A stretch of DNA of 64,000 bases from Agarophyton chilense. Its lineage: Eukaryota > Rhodophyta > Florideophyceae > Gracilariales > Gracilariaceae. Location of the stretch: the NCBI GenBank assembly GCA_030374765.1, contig JARGXX010000092.1, forward strand, positions 1,922,001 to 1,986,000. The letters are read 5' to 3'. Position numbers and translations under genes: made by a program. Numbering within the stretch: the first letter of the stretch is position 1; each line of letters begins with the position of its first letter. Of the stretch, positions 23,048 to 35,279 are shown piece after piece. Under the pieces are notes generated by a model that saw only the letters and a program-made list of their open reading frames with translations, had not been told where the DNA came from and made no database searches.

Positions 23048-23666
23048 TGTAGTATTCGCTCTGCAGAGAGAGCAGAAACCTGCGACAGTGTTCGGGACTG
23101 CCGAATGGGTGCTTGCGGCTAAGGGGAAGGTCTGGTAGAGCACAACACTAGCGAGCTAGGATGGGGGTTGTAAGGCCCCACTCGCCAATGAGGGTGGTTC
23201 GTACTATTGAACGGACAACTACTTGTAGTAGCTTGTCCGGATCACCGGTTAAGGAATCCTGAACAAGGAACAAGTGAGTAGTGAACACGTTTGTTGTCTC
23301 CTTTACTTTGAAGTCGGCGCTCCCTTCTGTGCATTAAGTACAGTGCACAGGGGTGAGCGCCGCACATAATAATATCTAGATATAACTTTGTTAGCCGATT
23401 AACCCCTCTACAGTACGGGATAATGCTTGCCACGTGGCTACTCACTACAGTATATGTGCCGTTGCCAATCCGGTATTTCCCTACAAAGGGTCGAATCGGA
23501 TGCGCCGTGGCAAACCGATGATCCACGTGTAACATACCACCTCACGAACGATCTGCAGTATGCCGCTTCATAACTTCATGTTAGCCGTTGCACTTACTTA
23601 TGAGTATCATCCTACTTGGCCACAAAAAAAATCTCAATCGGTATTCCGATAGTGCACAATACTGCA
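23048..23666 (-). repeat. 3' LTR of element B
   Basis: On the plus strand it starts TGTAGTATTC and ends ATACTGCA. Beyond it lies CACCCCCCCTTAAG, the complement of a purine tract (AAGGGGGGG) that would prime plus-strand DNA. Confidence 0.93.
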
Positions 23667-25470
23667 CACCCCCCCTTAAGCGCGAAGCACCGGCGACGCA
23701 AGGCGTCATTATATACCGGAATATGCACCGGAGTTCCGAAATTTTCCCTCGCTTACAGAAAGTACCATCCGTCTCGAACTGCTCAGCGATGAGTCCCTAC
23801 GCGCCGCACAACTCCAACAACGGAAAAGTACCCTCCGAGGGTCCTGACGTTAGCAGTGGCTTCGATTCGCATGCTGCGCGGCCTCCGGATTTCCGATCAA
23901 TGCGGTCTCCTTGCGTGGGTTTCCAATCTTTGTCCTTACAGCCTACGGATTCAGGTGTGATATCGAACGCAGCCTATGTATCCTCCGCTGGTATCATTCG
24001 AGCGCCGTCTCGTTGGGCTCAACGCAGCTATCCACATCCCGCGGACTTGTTGGGACGAGAACCTCTCGACGATGCTGACCTCTTCGCGCAGGCTTCCTGG
24101 TTTGACCCAGTCGCTCTTCGCGATGACGCGTTGATCAAACGATACGTCTTCAGCGGTTACCTTCCCGACGGCTTTCCTTATGCGGCTATCCGCCGCCACG
24201 ATTGGCTTACTCACTGTGCCTTGCCAGATAACGCGAGTGCCCGGTACACCAACGAAAGTATGGACGAAGCCCGAACTCCGTTCACCAAGCTGATATACTA
24301 GCGTCTGAACCGGTTCAGTAGCACGGTCTTTCTCACTGAAGATTGGAATCTGGATCTCCGGATGGCTCGCACGAATGGAAGAGGATACTCGTACATCGAG
24401 GCCTTATACGATGTCGACGTCGACGAATGGCGCGGCTTACGCGATGTACGCAACGCGGCACTCCGCTTTGGCCGGCCGTTGCTCCGTGCGGAGTTCCGCT
24501 TCCTCCATAAGAGAGACATCCCATACTGGGATTATCCTCGTTGGGAACGACGTACGAGATCCCGCTTGGGATACCTGGACCCAAACCAAATGACCGAGAT
24601 TGATCGAATTAGGCGTAATGCTCGCGTGGGACGGTATGTCGCACTGCCAGAACACTGGACGGAGATCGAGAGCCCTCGTGGATGTCCGGGGGAGCTTTCC
24701 CCAGCCATAACGTATATCGGTTCCGCGTTGATCAACAACATGTTCTCGGGATACTGGACGGTCTTGTTCCCCGAGTTTACTGCCAAGATGGAAGAGTATA
24801 TCCTCCGGGATGCATACGATACCTATCGGGTTTGGTATATGTCGTCAACAGCGCGGAGATATGCGAGACAGCTCGATCTTTCCCTTGTGTTGGGGTTCCG
24901 TGACAATCATGACGACTTCCTACTCTTGGTAGACTTCATCGACAGTATCGACTGGCATGGGGTTCCATTGGAGCAATCAGCTAGAGGCACAAGGGTGCGC
25001 CATCGAGATCATTCGCCGGGACGTACAGCTAATGCTGAAGACTTTGTATGGTACAATCCCTGGACCAGTCAGATAATCACGTCTGATCAGGCTCGTGTCC
25101 TTCGTTCGAATCCTAGGGAGTGGCCTCCAAATTAGCGTACTGGATATGTGTATGAGGCCACACCTTCTGAGTTTGCAGATCAGGGGTATGAAGAAGCTCT
25201 CTGTGCTGATGCAGAACTCGATTTAGAGGATGAACCCGAACTATTCGGTACTGCTCATATGACAGCTGCTTCGCCACCAACGGCTATGGCATCGGGTCTC
25301 AACCCGTCGATGGGGTAAATCATGGGTTTGCCCAACAACCGAGCGATGCGGAGGATCCCTTTTTGGATCCATTGAGACAATTCCTTTTAGACGCGGGCTT
25401 CTCCGAAGAACAGATGCAAGGAGATCGGGCTGATCTTACCGCCCTGCTGAATAACCATCCCTGCCGGTAG
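23600..25470 (+). pseudogene. Antisense gene (aORF) of element B, nearly full length
   Basis: The plus-strand frame begins at an ATG at 23600 within the LTR (alternative ATG 23723 outside it) and runs about 620 codons. Breaks are TAG 24299-24301 and TAG 25133-25135, both CAG in A, and a one-base deletion near 25318. The middle (24362-25130) aligns with aORF of C: Asp-Leu-Asp-Leu-Arg-Met; Glu-Phe-Arg-Phe-Leu; a Thr-Glu-Ile-Asp-Arg-Ile motif; Gly-Arg-Tyr-Val-Ala-Leu-Pro; Arg-Gly-Cys-Pro-x-Glu-Leu; Tyr-Ile-Gly-Ser-Ala-Leu-Ile; Ser-Gly-Tyr-Trp; and Phe-Val-Trp-Tyr-Asn-Pro-Trp. The gene is convergent with pol. The N-terminal ~230 residues are Pro/Ser/Ala-rich and poorly conserved. Function unknown. 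Confidence 0.8.
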
Positions 25471-25561
25471 GTACCTTGACCGACTTTAGATGTCGTCAAC
25501 ACCCTTGAGGCGATACCATAAACCAAATTTTTCTATTACCATGACTTCACGTGTTCCTAAG

Positions 25562-25640
25562 TACTTTTTCTTCTTCTTCTCGAATCTTCTCGTCTTCTTC
25601 TTCTCAAGTCTTCTCGTCTTCTTCTTCTTCTGAGGGGAAA
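25562..25640 (-). repeat. GA-rich tract of element B
   Basis: The plus strand reads as repeated TTCTTCTTC/TCTTCTCG, the complement of the A tract. It sits between the stop of the antisense gene and the chromodomain stop. Confidence 0.7.
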
Positions 25641-25645
25641 GGGAA

Positions 25646-25894
25646 TTAACAGTCGCTCCGTGAAATCGCGTTTCGAAAGCCCGTCATCGCGGTTTCCATC
25701 TCTACAGGGAGTGGTAGTCGAATGCGACGATAATAAAGCACAACCTGTGAGCGCGGGATATGAGTTATTGGCTCCCACGTATTCGCTTCCGGAGGAAAAC
25801 TGTACCAACGCATACGATACAGTAGTCTGTGGGTGTCTTCGTCTTCGCCGTGATCGATGATGCGATCCATGACGTATTCCTGGGCATTTCCCAA
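25646..25894 (-). pseudogene. Chromodomain end of element B pol
   Basis: The translation contains Tyr-Val-Met-Asp-Arg-Ile-Ile-Asp-His, Tyr-Arg-Met-Arg-Trp, Thr-Trp-Glu-Pro-Ile-Thr-His-Ile-Pro-Arg-Ser, the chromodomain pattern. Unlike A it keeps Trp in Trp-Glu-Pro. It is in a different frame from the integrase. Confidence 0.75.
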
Positions 25895-25957
25895 AGTTTA
25901 GGCGGATGGCGCGAGGGTTCGGTTCACCGGCATATACTGTCTGACAAACGAACGCGT

Positions 25958-28900
25958 TCAATCCTGACGGGATGTGGCAAAGTTGTCATTTCCTGGAAGC
26001 TCCGGAGAGGGCGATTGGGAACTCCCAATATTTTCAGGTTGAACCTGCGTACTCTGTTCGGACAGCGGAGGTCCTTCTTGTGCCTCTGTAGCGTCGTTCT
26101 CGGCTTCTGACTGCACAGTCGTCGGGTCTACGGTTATCCGTTTTTGTTCATGTTTCTTGTTCTCTCTGTTCTTCTGAGGGTTCTGAGCCAAGCCGGGCTT
26201 CTTCACCGAGGGTTCGGTTAGGGGTGCATCCACCACCAACTAAGGTCTAGCTTCATCTGCGCTTTCTTCTCTTCGGTCGGCGGCCAAGCTCCATCGCCCA
26301 GCGAGTGGCGTTCCACTTGACGGTTCAGCTTGAAAGAGTGATGACGTGTGTGCAGCCGCTTCTGGACCGGATCTAATTGGACCAATTTTAAAAATATCTT
26401 TCATGTTCTCAGGTACTGTGGTCGAACCAGTGTGCTGGTTCCTGCCACGGGGCTTATTCAGATAATTCGGGGAATTGCCACTGGATGCCACTGTACTGCC
26501 GCACAGCTGGAGATCACGAGCCGTGTCAGCGCCGTGTGCGACGGGAGGCGGATCGTCTGATTCGACGGGTAGCTCCCGTTTCTGCGGATGGACAGTGCTT
26601 TCTTTCTCAGCTTCCTGGGTTTCAGGGTGGTCTGGTGCGGTTTCAACACGATCACGCGAAAATCGTTCAATGTTCTCTCCTGTCTTCAGGACGACCGTGT
26701 CATCGGTGAGCTCCATTACCTTGAAAGGTCCGGATGCTACCGATAGCAATATGTGACGTGGTCCATCCTGCTTCTCAAGTCGTTCCACGCGGACAAACGC
26801 GTTTCCTCCTACCCTGAGATCTGACAACTGTCTTCGACGTCGGGCCTCCGAATTACGTTTGTAACTGGCTTGCGTTTTCGCCAATTCTCGAGCTGCCTGC
26901 TCTGTTCTAAACCTCAGGTCGTTTCTCCACCTCAGATGGATTTTCGCCCGTGTCGGTTTGTCTTCCTCAAATTCATCCAACCCCATAGGCAGTGACGGTG
27001 GGCTACGTGATATCACGAGATCAAAAGGAGCCCCCTTGGTAGACGTCGTATGCACTTGCGTGTTGTATGCATAACAGAGTGTGTCTGTGTACAGGTCCCA
27101 CTTCTTAGGCTGATTCGCGAGGTAATGACGAAGAGCGGCTAATAATGTACGGTTGTAGAGTTCTACCTGACCATTACACTGTGGATGGTAGGTCGTGGTA
27201 AACACTTTCATGATGCCTAATATTCGGCATACGTTCTGAAAGAACTTAGCGACAAACTGTTTTCCATTATCTGATAGCAGCACTTCCGGCGGTCCGTACA
27301 CATACACCCAGTGTTTGACGAAAGCCTGAGCTATAAATGAGGCAGTTATCCTCTTCAACGGTACAGTCCGTACGTGTTTCGAGAATCGATCCGTAATTAC
27401 CAGTAGGTAGCGATATCCTTGGTTGGAACGAATTAGCTCTCCAAGTATGTCGATGCTGACGAATTGTAGAGGCGCCTTCGCCGGGAATAGAGTCATCTTT
27501 CTCCTCTTCTTATATAGTTTCACGTGATTCATCACACACTTTCGGCATAGCTTTACCGTAGCATGGCAGTTCATTGCCAACGTTGGCCAATGGAAGTCCC
27601 TTCTTAGTGTCATAAACAACTTCGTTCCTCCTGGGTGTCCAGATAACTTCGCATAATGGGCCAAGAAGAGTACACGACTCTTCAAAGCGTGCGGAACCAC
27701 GATCTGATCATGCTCCTCGACATGTCGGAGCAATATACCTCGGGAATCGAGCGAAAAGGGGAACTCCTCCCCCCCGTTAAGACGAGAGCGTACTGTTGTA
27801 AAGAATTGATCCGTGAGTTGCTCATTGAGGAGCTTAGTGATCGAGAAACGCTCGAGTTGATCAGGAGATTCAGTTCCATGGGTTGCCATGAGAGTGTCCA
27901 ATTGGGAGTAATCCCCTTCATCTTCTTGATCTTCAAGTTGCGTTTCATCGTTGTTAATATCCATTGAGAACCAAGGTAAATCGTCATCGATTTCTCCTTG
28001 GGTTTCCCCTAAAGTTCCCGACCGCGACAAAGCGTCGGCCTGTATGTAAGCCAGTCCTTTCTTATGTTTAACTCCGAAATAGAATTCAGAAAGGCGTAAG
28101 CGCCAGCGTGTTAATCTTTTGGAGGGGTCTGTTATCGATAAAAACCATCGTAGGGACGAATAATCCGTATGGATTGTAAACGTTTCCCCCTGGAGATAGG
28201 GTCGTAAATTAGTAAGCGCCCACACTACCACAAGGCATTCCTTTTCTGATACGGAGTAATTCTTCTCTGCAGCGATCAGCGTTCGTGATCAATAACCGAT
28301 TGGTTTCCTCTGACCGTCCGGATGGGTCTGAAAAAAGGCACACCCTACCTGATACTCACTGGAGTCGGTATCCAAAGAATATAGTAGGTTAGGTTTGGGC
28401 AAGGCCAAGATTGGTGCTTAGACGAGTTTTGTCTTCAAAGTGTTGAAGACTTCGTTTGCGGCGGGTCCGAAATCCTCGAGCTTAACAGGCTGTCCTTTAC
28501 GAAACAATGCGTTCAATGGATCTGCAATGTGAGAGTAGCGCGGTATGAATCGTCTGTAGACGTTACATAATCCAAAGAAGGATCGCAATTGAGTCTGTGT
28601 CGACGGTGGTTGCGATTCGCGGACTGCCGCTGTCTGCGCTTCATGAATTGCAAGCTGACCATGCCTAATAATTTGGCCCAAATACTTCACAGTATTAGCG
28701 AACCATTCGCATTTCTTGAACTTCAGAGTTATACGTGCTGTCTGCAACGCTTTTAGGATCTCCTCCACATGTCGCATATGACTTTGCATATATTGAGAGA
28801 AGGCAATGACATCGTCCAAGTAGATTAGACATGTTTTCCATTTATACTTCGAGAGTAATATGTCCAGGGCGCGCTGGAAAGTTGCCGGGGCATTTGTAAG

Positions 28901-29484
28901 TCCAAAGGGCATCTGCTTGAAACGGTATAGTCCAGCGTGTGACACAAATGCAGTTATATCCTGGTCTTCTTCGGCTACAGGAACCTGCTAATAGCCAGTG
29001 TTGGCTTCAAGCGTGGTGAACACGTTCGCATTGCCTAAGCTGTCTATACACTCGTCCATGCCAGGCAGTGGATAGGTATTACGTATCTTAACTGCGTTGA
29101 GTTTCCGGTATTCGACACAGAATCGTAAAGAACTATCAGGTGGGGACTAACACCACAGGTGAAACCCAAACAGATTGTGCTGCTTCTATTTCTCCTGCTT
29201 CCATTCCTATTAGCGTCTCGGATATCCGGCAACGGACCGTAAAGAATTCGTTCCTGATTGGTGGGTTCGGATATCCGAATAAAGTTCGGTCCGGCGTCTC
29301 TGTCAAGAACTGTCAGGCGGCGGGTCAATAAATCTTTGTCAAAGCCGATGGCGGCATAAACATTATAGTTGCTCTTCTGCATTATCATAATAAAGTTCTC
29401 CCGTTTCGATGGACAAGTATAACGTCTCCAAGGACGATTGAGTTCACAGTCAAAGAGTACTCGCTTTCCAACGAACGGATTCAA
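25958..29484 (-). pseudogene. pol: Pol (PR-RT-RNase H-integrase) of element B, broken
   Basis: Same layout as pol of A. The protease remnant (about 29484-29200) has Leu-Asp-Arg-Asp-Ala-Gly instead of Leu-Asp-Thr-Gly-Ala-Gly: the first Asp survives but Thr-Gly is lost. The same deletion to the RT Trp-Ala-Ser-Pro block follows. RT motifs (Phe-Gly-Leu-Thr-Asn-Ala-Pro, Tyr-Leu-Asp-Asp) lie at 28945-28418. The 663-codon frame at 28231-26240 holds the RNase H end, H2C2 domain, full integrase core and tail, and a TAG at 26240-26242 separates it from a further in-frame 93 codons. Stops shared with A lie before the RNase H end. Confidence 0.92.
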
Positions 29485-29639
29485 TACGCTCTACGGAATA
29501 TGATGAGTCCTCATCAGACCTTTGGGTTTCCAAGCGCCGTAACAAGGAGGCGAGTACTCTCTGGTCGGCTCTACGCGATGGAATAGGTCCAACCACCTAG
29601 GGGTTCCCTCACTTAGTTTTCCGACTAGGGCGGGTGGTC

Positions 29640-31786
29640 CGCCCTTTGGGCGTTGCTTCCAACTTGCGGATTATCCTGTGGTGCTTCGGTGTCCTGAATT
29701 ACTGGAGCTCCAGATTGATGTCGAGGATGGCAGCTAAGCCATGCTTTCAATTACCAGTAGGTACCAGCCGGCACTCGGGTTCTTTCCTCCACTGATAGTT
29801 TTTCGTAATTCGTGAGGACGCCAACTAAATCCTTTGCAGGAAGGGTACCTTCTGAAGAGATATGATGACGGCCATAGCACAGATAGCATATTAACGCTTC
29901 ACGGCGTGCTGCCTACCTCGGTTGTGATCGAGATGCTATTCGCTGGTCCACCCATCCAGTTTTTTCGTTCTTGAATCCTCCTTCCGGGGGTTTCATGTAT
30001 GCACGGGCTCCTGGGCGTGGGCCCTCCGTAGCCATCAGAGCTTCTTCCTCTTGGGATTCTGGGTGACGTAGATCCTCTGTGGGCACCGATGAGTTTCAAT
30101 AATCCATAAGTCGAATAGCATCGTGTTGCGATTGGATGTCGTGTCTAGCGAACGACGACTCTCGAGAGTCAACTGGAGATTCCAGGTAGAACAACTTTCG
30201 AGTGAACTTCGCGGCTTGTTTGTGTCCTTCCTCTGATTTGGATGCGCTAAGCGTTGTGGTGTTCCGCGTAACTCCGCGAGCTCTTACCGCGTCATTTTCA
30301 GCTTGCGCGAACTGAACCAACTCCAGAAATGGGGTTCTTTCATGCTTTTCTCGAAACCGAGCCACCAGATATTTGATGTTGGGATCAAGTCCATCAATGA
30401 ACAAGTTAATCATGTCCTCCGCTTGGAGAAAGTTTCTACAGCGCGTGGCCATTCGGTTAAGCCTCGAGCTGTACTCTTCTTCTCCCTCACTAGGTTTCTG
30501 GGTCACATCACGAAGATCCAGGATAGCCTGTCGGATTGCGTTCGATGTCGCATGGCTGCGTAGTAAGTACTGTAATGCCTCCGGCCGGGATGTCACACCT
30601 CCTTCGTCAGCGGTCAGGGATCAGCAAACGGAACGATATTGCTCGGACGCAAAACCCGTCAAGAAATATGGTAATGAAACCCAAGCTTGAGGTTCACTCA
30701 TTTCCAAGGTGTCCGCCTCTGCAACAAAACGAGTAAGGAACTCGATAACGAGAATGGGTGTTTTTCCATCAAAGACTAGATCATTCGGTCCAATTTTCAA
30801 CCGCCTAATGTGGTCGTCAACATTTGCGATTTAGCGACCCGATCGCTTCTTTCCTCCTTTCTTTAGGCAATAATACCTGTAGTCCAGGACTTTCCGATAC
30901 AAAGGATTCGTACAAGGAAGTGACCTGAGTCGCTTGTACTTAGGACCTTTCTTCCTTAATAGCCAAGAAAACTTGTTCCTCTTCTTAGAGCGGGAACTAC
31001 GATGACCATCATCACTGACATGTTCAGTGGACGTGGTCGACAATTCAGATTCATCCGAACTGGAGTCGTCATCCTCCGATCCTGATGAATCATCCCACGT
31101 GTCCGACTTGGACCTTCGCTTCTTGCGGCGTCTTGACTTAGATCTCCTCGATCGCTCTTCCCTCAAGGGGAATTCATTTTCGTCTTTCACGACTTGGGTA
31201 GCAGTAGTGTGTGCATTTACTACTGCCTCCAGGCGTTCCAGACGAGGGTTAACTCGAGTGAGGATTTCCTCCACGTCAACGGTCCGGCCCGGTAAAGCCT
31301 CCGGAGCATTACCATGCCTTTCCATTACTTGGTTCAAATCCTCTCGCAGGGTTGTCACAACGGCGGGCATCGGGTCCCTCTCTTCTCGACGAGCGAGTAC
31401 GACTTGTTTTCGGCCCAAGCGCTCGACTTCTTCGGTAATGTTCGCCATCTGCGATTCCAATCCAATGATTCGCTCACGATAGGCGTTTGACTCAAAGTTG
31501 AGACCAAGCACCTGAGCGCGTAAATCATTTTCTCCAAAAGGGGTTACGACCTGTGGGTCTTTAGGTTCATTATAGGAACCATTTGCATCCGTGGCTGGTT
31601 CGATAGCCAACTCCACGGGCGTCAGTGTATCCGAGAGATCTCGTTGTCGGTTACCGAACGATAGCGCGTCATCGCCTGACGGTATAGTCGCTCTCTGGCT
31701 TCTGTAGATGAGGCGGACCTCGGTCGTGTACGTGGGTCTGAAGGACCCGAGGCAACAGTACTAGAATGGGTCTTATTTTTCGGCAT
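29640..31786 (-). pseudogene. gag: Gag of element B, broken
   Basis: The ATG at 31786 matches A. The frame at 31616-30831 is open for 261 codons and keeps CGA (Arg) where A has TGA. The TAA at its end, the TGA in the capsid-like domain and the TAG before the zinc knuckle all match A. The capsid-like part is at 30596-30096. The zinc-knuckle segment lies near 29870. Confidence 0.85.
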
Positions 31787-31980
31787 TCCGAACAAATCCA
31801 ATGTTCGGCGAGGAAATAATTGAGGTCTTCAATTCAATACGACAGCGTAATTAACTACGGATCTCTGTAATAGCTGGACGTGGTCTGAAACCGCTCCCGA
31901 GATCGTATTCCATTCGAATTAAAGATCGGTATCGATTCCACGTTCCAGGTGCAAAATATTTCGAGTAGCCAACCACAGTG

Positions 31981-31999
31981 TTTCGAAGTCGGGAGACCA
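31981..31999 (-). promoter_or_regulatory. Probable primer-binding site of element B
   Basis: On the minus strand TGGTCTCCCGACTTCGAAA begins two bases inside the LTR. TGG is intact here, consistent with pairing to a tRNA CCA end. Confidence 0.65.
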
Positions 32000-32001
32000 C
32001 T

Positions 32002-32618
32002 TGTAGTATCCGCTCTGCGGAGAGAGCAGACACCTTCGAAAGTGTTCGGGACTGCCGAATGAGAGCTTGCGGCTGAGGGGAAGGTCTGGTAGAGCACAAC
32101 ACTAGCGAGCTAGGATGGGGGTTGTAAGGCCCCACTCGCCAATAAGGGTGGTTGGTACTCTTGAACGGACAACTACTTGTTGTAGCTTGTCCGGATCTCC
32201 GGTTAAGGAATCCTGAAGAAGGAACAAGTGAGTAGTGAACACGTTTGTTGTCTCCTTTACTTTGAAGTCGGCGCTCCCTTCTGTGCCTTAAGTACAGTGC
32301 ACAGAGGTGAGCGCCGCACATAATAATATCTAGATATAAGCTTTGTTAGCCGATTAACCCCTCTACAGTACGGGATAATGCTTGCCACGGGGCTACTCAC
32401 TACAGTATATGCGCCGTTGCCAATCCGGTATTTCCCTACAAAGGGTCGAATCGGATGCGCCGTGGCAAACCGATGATCCACGTGTAACATACCACCTCAC
32501 GAACGATCTGCAGTATGCCGCTTCATAACTTCATCTCAGCCGTTGTACTCACTTATGAGTATCATCCTACTTAGCCCCAAAAATCTCCATCGGCATTCCG
32601 ACAGTGCAGAATACTACA
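32002..32618 (-). repeat. 5' LTR of element B
   Basis: A 617-bp LTR on the plus strand from TGTAGTATCC to ATACTACA. By eye it differs from the 23048-23666 LTR by several percent. Confidence 0.93.
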
Positions 32619-33880
32619 ATATACACTGCAGAACGGCCCTAAACCAGAAAAAAATGGTCCTTGGAGCTGCTTTTATTCAAACCATGGAGCAATTCGCTAT
32701 TTTCTCGGCCTTTTTTCGCGATTTTTACCAGCATACTGACCCAGTATTCGTGACTAAAGAGCCCCGCTTCGACAGCTCATTGAAACGCAACTGCCGCGCA
32801 GAAATATTAAGAGATAACCTTTACGGAACCCCCCCCAGCAACTCACATATACTTCAAAGAATTGACAAATATTATCCTTTCAAATGGTTACGCACAAGCA
32901 CAAATCGAGCCATTCATCTTCTTTTGATTCCCCCGTAGGACCAATTCTCATTACTATAACAATTGACTTCTTCGTGGCATCGTCACAAACGTCCGTTATC
33001 GACCATATCTACGAGGAACTCAAAACCCGTTACAAAATAAGGCGACTAGAAGAACAAAAGCTCCTACTGAATTGGAAAATCCAAATATAGAAAGATGGAG
33101 CCCTACACATCTCAGAGCCGCACACCATCCAAACCATTTTGAAAAAAAACAACCTTCTGGACTTCAAACCTAAACCCACACCATACTTCTATAGCAAAAC
33201 CTCCGTAAGCCCCGCTAAATCTAACGAAGTTCCTTCCGAGAAAGCTCACACCTTCCGCCAGACAGTCGGAGAGCTCAGATATTTTGCAGACTCCACCCGT
33301 CCAGGCATCGCTCATAGCGTCAGTCGACTTGCCGGCGACATGAAAAATACAAATCACACTAACTGTGGACAACTACGGTAACTACTCAAAAACCTTAAAA
33401 GTACAACATCTCACAGCATTCTCTACAAGCACATTCCCACCTCTGAACTCATCCTACATGCATATTACACCTTCAAAACCACCCCAGACCGCAAATTATA
33501 CACTGAAATTGTTTATTTACCTGCCGCCAGTCCCGTCATGTGGCAGTCATCGAAACAAAAAACTGTTGTATTGTCCCCCTTTGAAGCCAAATATATCTCT
33601 TCATCTGCCGACGTGCAAAAAACTCTGTGGCTTCGCCGTCCTCTCCGCGATATAGTTCAGACGCCCAACGTTTCAATACCCATGAGGGTGGGCAAATAAA
33701 GCGGCAATTCTTATCGCTAATCAAACAGCACCCAGGTAAAGACGAAAGTTTATCTATCTACGCTATGAATTCCTTCAAAATCTGGTGACGGCGAAGCGAA
33801 TGACCCTTGAACACATCGCAAGGTGTCAACATGCTGGCAGATAAACTCACCAAAACGTTGGAAAACCAGCCATTTATCTG
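32619..33880 (+). pseudogene. Ty1/copia RT and RNase H, right fragment
   Basis: Continues the fragment ending at 23047. Early segment: Thr-Asp-Pro-Val-Phe-Val-Thr-Lys-Glu-Pro (the 'yv..P' block) and Leu-Tyr-Gly-Thr-Pro. Then comes a weak Thr-Ile-Asp-Phe-Phe-Val-Ala-Ser-Ser at the place of the catalytic Tyr-Val-Asp-Asp (second Asp lost), then Val-Gly-Glu-Leu-Arg-Tyr and Thr-Arg-Pro-Gly-Ile-Ala, both diagnostic of copia RT. The RNase H end is clear near 33530-33660: Val-Met-Trp-Gln-Ser-Ser-Lys-Gln-Lys-Thr-Val, Ser-Pro-Phe-Glu-Ala-Lys-Tyr and Thr-Leu-Trp-Leu-Arg. Several stops and frameshifts; inactive. Confidence 0.85.
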
Positions 33881-33941
33881 ACTCTGCCGCGCACTAATCA
33901 TTGTACCACGCCTATTAGACTACCATCAGCGTGCCGGGGAG

Positions 33942-34120
33942 TGTCAGATCGCACAGATTCCCCACGCTGATAGCAGTCCTATCCTGTCTGAGACTGAACA
34001 CACACGAAGCACGCGTGCGCCCGAAGTACATATATAGTACTAGCCGCCGTCTCATCCACAATTAAAAGAACCGGACGAGCTCTTCCTCGTCACACCATTG
34101 AACACACTCTTAGTCTTCCA
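33942..34120 (+). repeat. Probable 3' LTR of the Ty1/copia element
   Basis: Directly after GTGCCGGGGAG (a typical copia polypurine tract) comes TGTCAG..., ending near TCTTCCA, about 179 bp. It contains a TATATA-like box at about 34031. No second copy is visible, because the 5' end of the element is lost or unrecognised, so the right boundary is a guess from the TG...CA rule. Confidence 0.5.
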
Positions 34121-35279
34121 TAGTTTTAAACCTGCAGAAGCATTTTCCGGAAGGCAGCGGTCTAGCTGAAGATATGAGATCACGGGTACACGCTTATCAA
34201 GTCCAATCATTGACAGAAAGTTAAAGAAACAGCGGTCGATCCTCGGATAGTTGAAAGCTATGGTGACAAAAAATCTTTAATGTATGATATTTTGCTGAAC
34301 ATAGACGAGAAAGAGGAGCAAAAGCCAGAAAAAAACATAAATACACTTCGCAGGAGGACATTATACTTGATGCATGGGCAGTTATCCGTTGGTGCTTGAT
34401 TTTGTGCGTCTCAACATAAGTCACTGAGTAAACTATTGAGATGGTCAATTCTTCTGGGAAGAATAGCGTCACATTGAACGCAGCGAACCGCATCGGGGCC
34501 AAAAACGAGACGCCATGCTCAAAATGTTGACTTCAAGGATGATGATCCCCAATAAATTGGAGCAGATCTGGTCATGAGACGAAAATCAATTCAAGTCCTT
34601 CTCTGCGTTGAGCGTGAGCATCTGGTATTAGTAAAGCAAGCTGCCGTGAACACAAAGTGCCTCCTTGATCTTGATAAGAAGTATTCAGCTTTGTAAGTAG
34701 AGAAGAGAACGATAACTATAGAGAAGGGCAAACAGATGATGATCGTGCTTTCTTCCCTTGCAAAGAATCTTTCTTGGTGACATGCTGCTTGTGGTATGTC
34801 CGCTACGTGAGATGTCTGCATCGCAATTTCCTTCCTCGTGGTGCACTTTAAATGCAGAGCTGCTACGTGGGGCTGCGCTAAAGACTTTCACACAGACTCT
34901 CGCATGCTGCAATAAAGCATAGCATGCTTGAATTGTCAGGCAGTGTTATTTTGAAGGTGGATTGTATTTAAAGGAAAACTTCGTGTGACCTTTGTGGCCA
35001 CGACATTCCTTGAAGTGCCAAAGTAAACAAAATCGTATTTACTGAAGCCGACCAGCGACTTGAGAAAGTGCACAATGCGGCGGAAATCTCATGAAAAGAA
35101 CGCTCATTTGACGTCTTCATAAGTCCATTTGACCATCTCTCTTAACGCGCTTATCTTTTTGTTGACAAACGCTATCCAATGACTTTATCGACTCCAACGT
35201 ACGCTGTCTGTATCAACGGCTGCATCACATACTTCTAACCGCACTACACGCAGAATTGTTTCTCTTCAATAACCAGATC
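34121..35279. other. No gene recognised
   Basis: Only frames under 100 codons, none with a recognisable motif. A/T content is higher than in the flanking elements. It ends with AGATC, the left target duplication of element C. Confidence 0.5.

Larger units (their letters stand above)
23048..32618 (-). mobile_element. Ty3/gypsy chromodomain retrotransposon, element B (defective)
   Basis: Bounded by LTRs of about 618 bp. ATATA at 23043-23047 and at 32619-32623 is a 5-bp target duplication, so this is an independent insertion. Length is 9,571 bp, about 350 bp more than A, accounted for by the aORF segment missing in A. Sequence is nearly the same as A throughout, in inverse orientation. It lies inside a Ty1/copia reverse transcriptase. 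It shares with A the pol deletion, the damaged protease motif and several stops. Confidence 0.95.
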
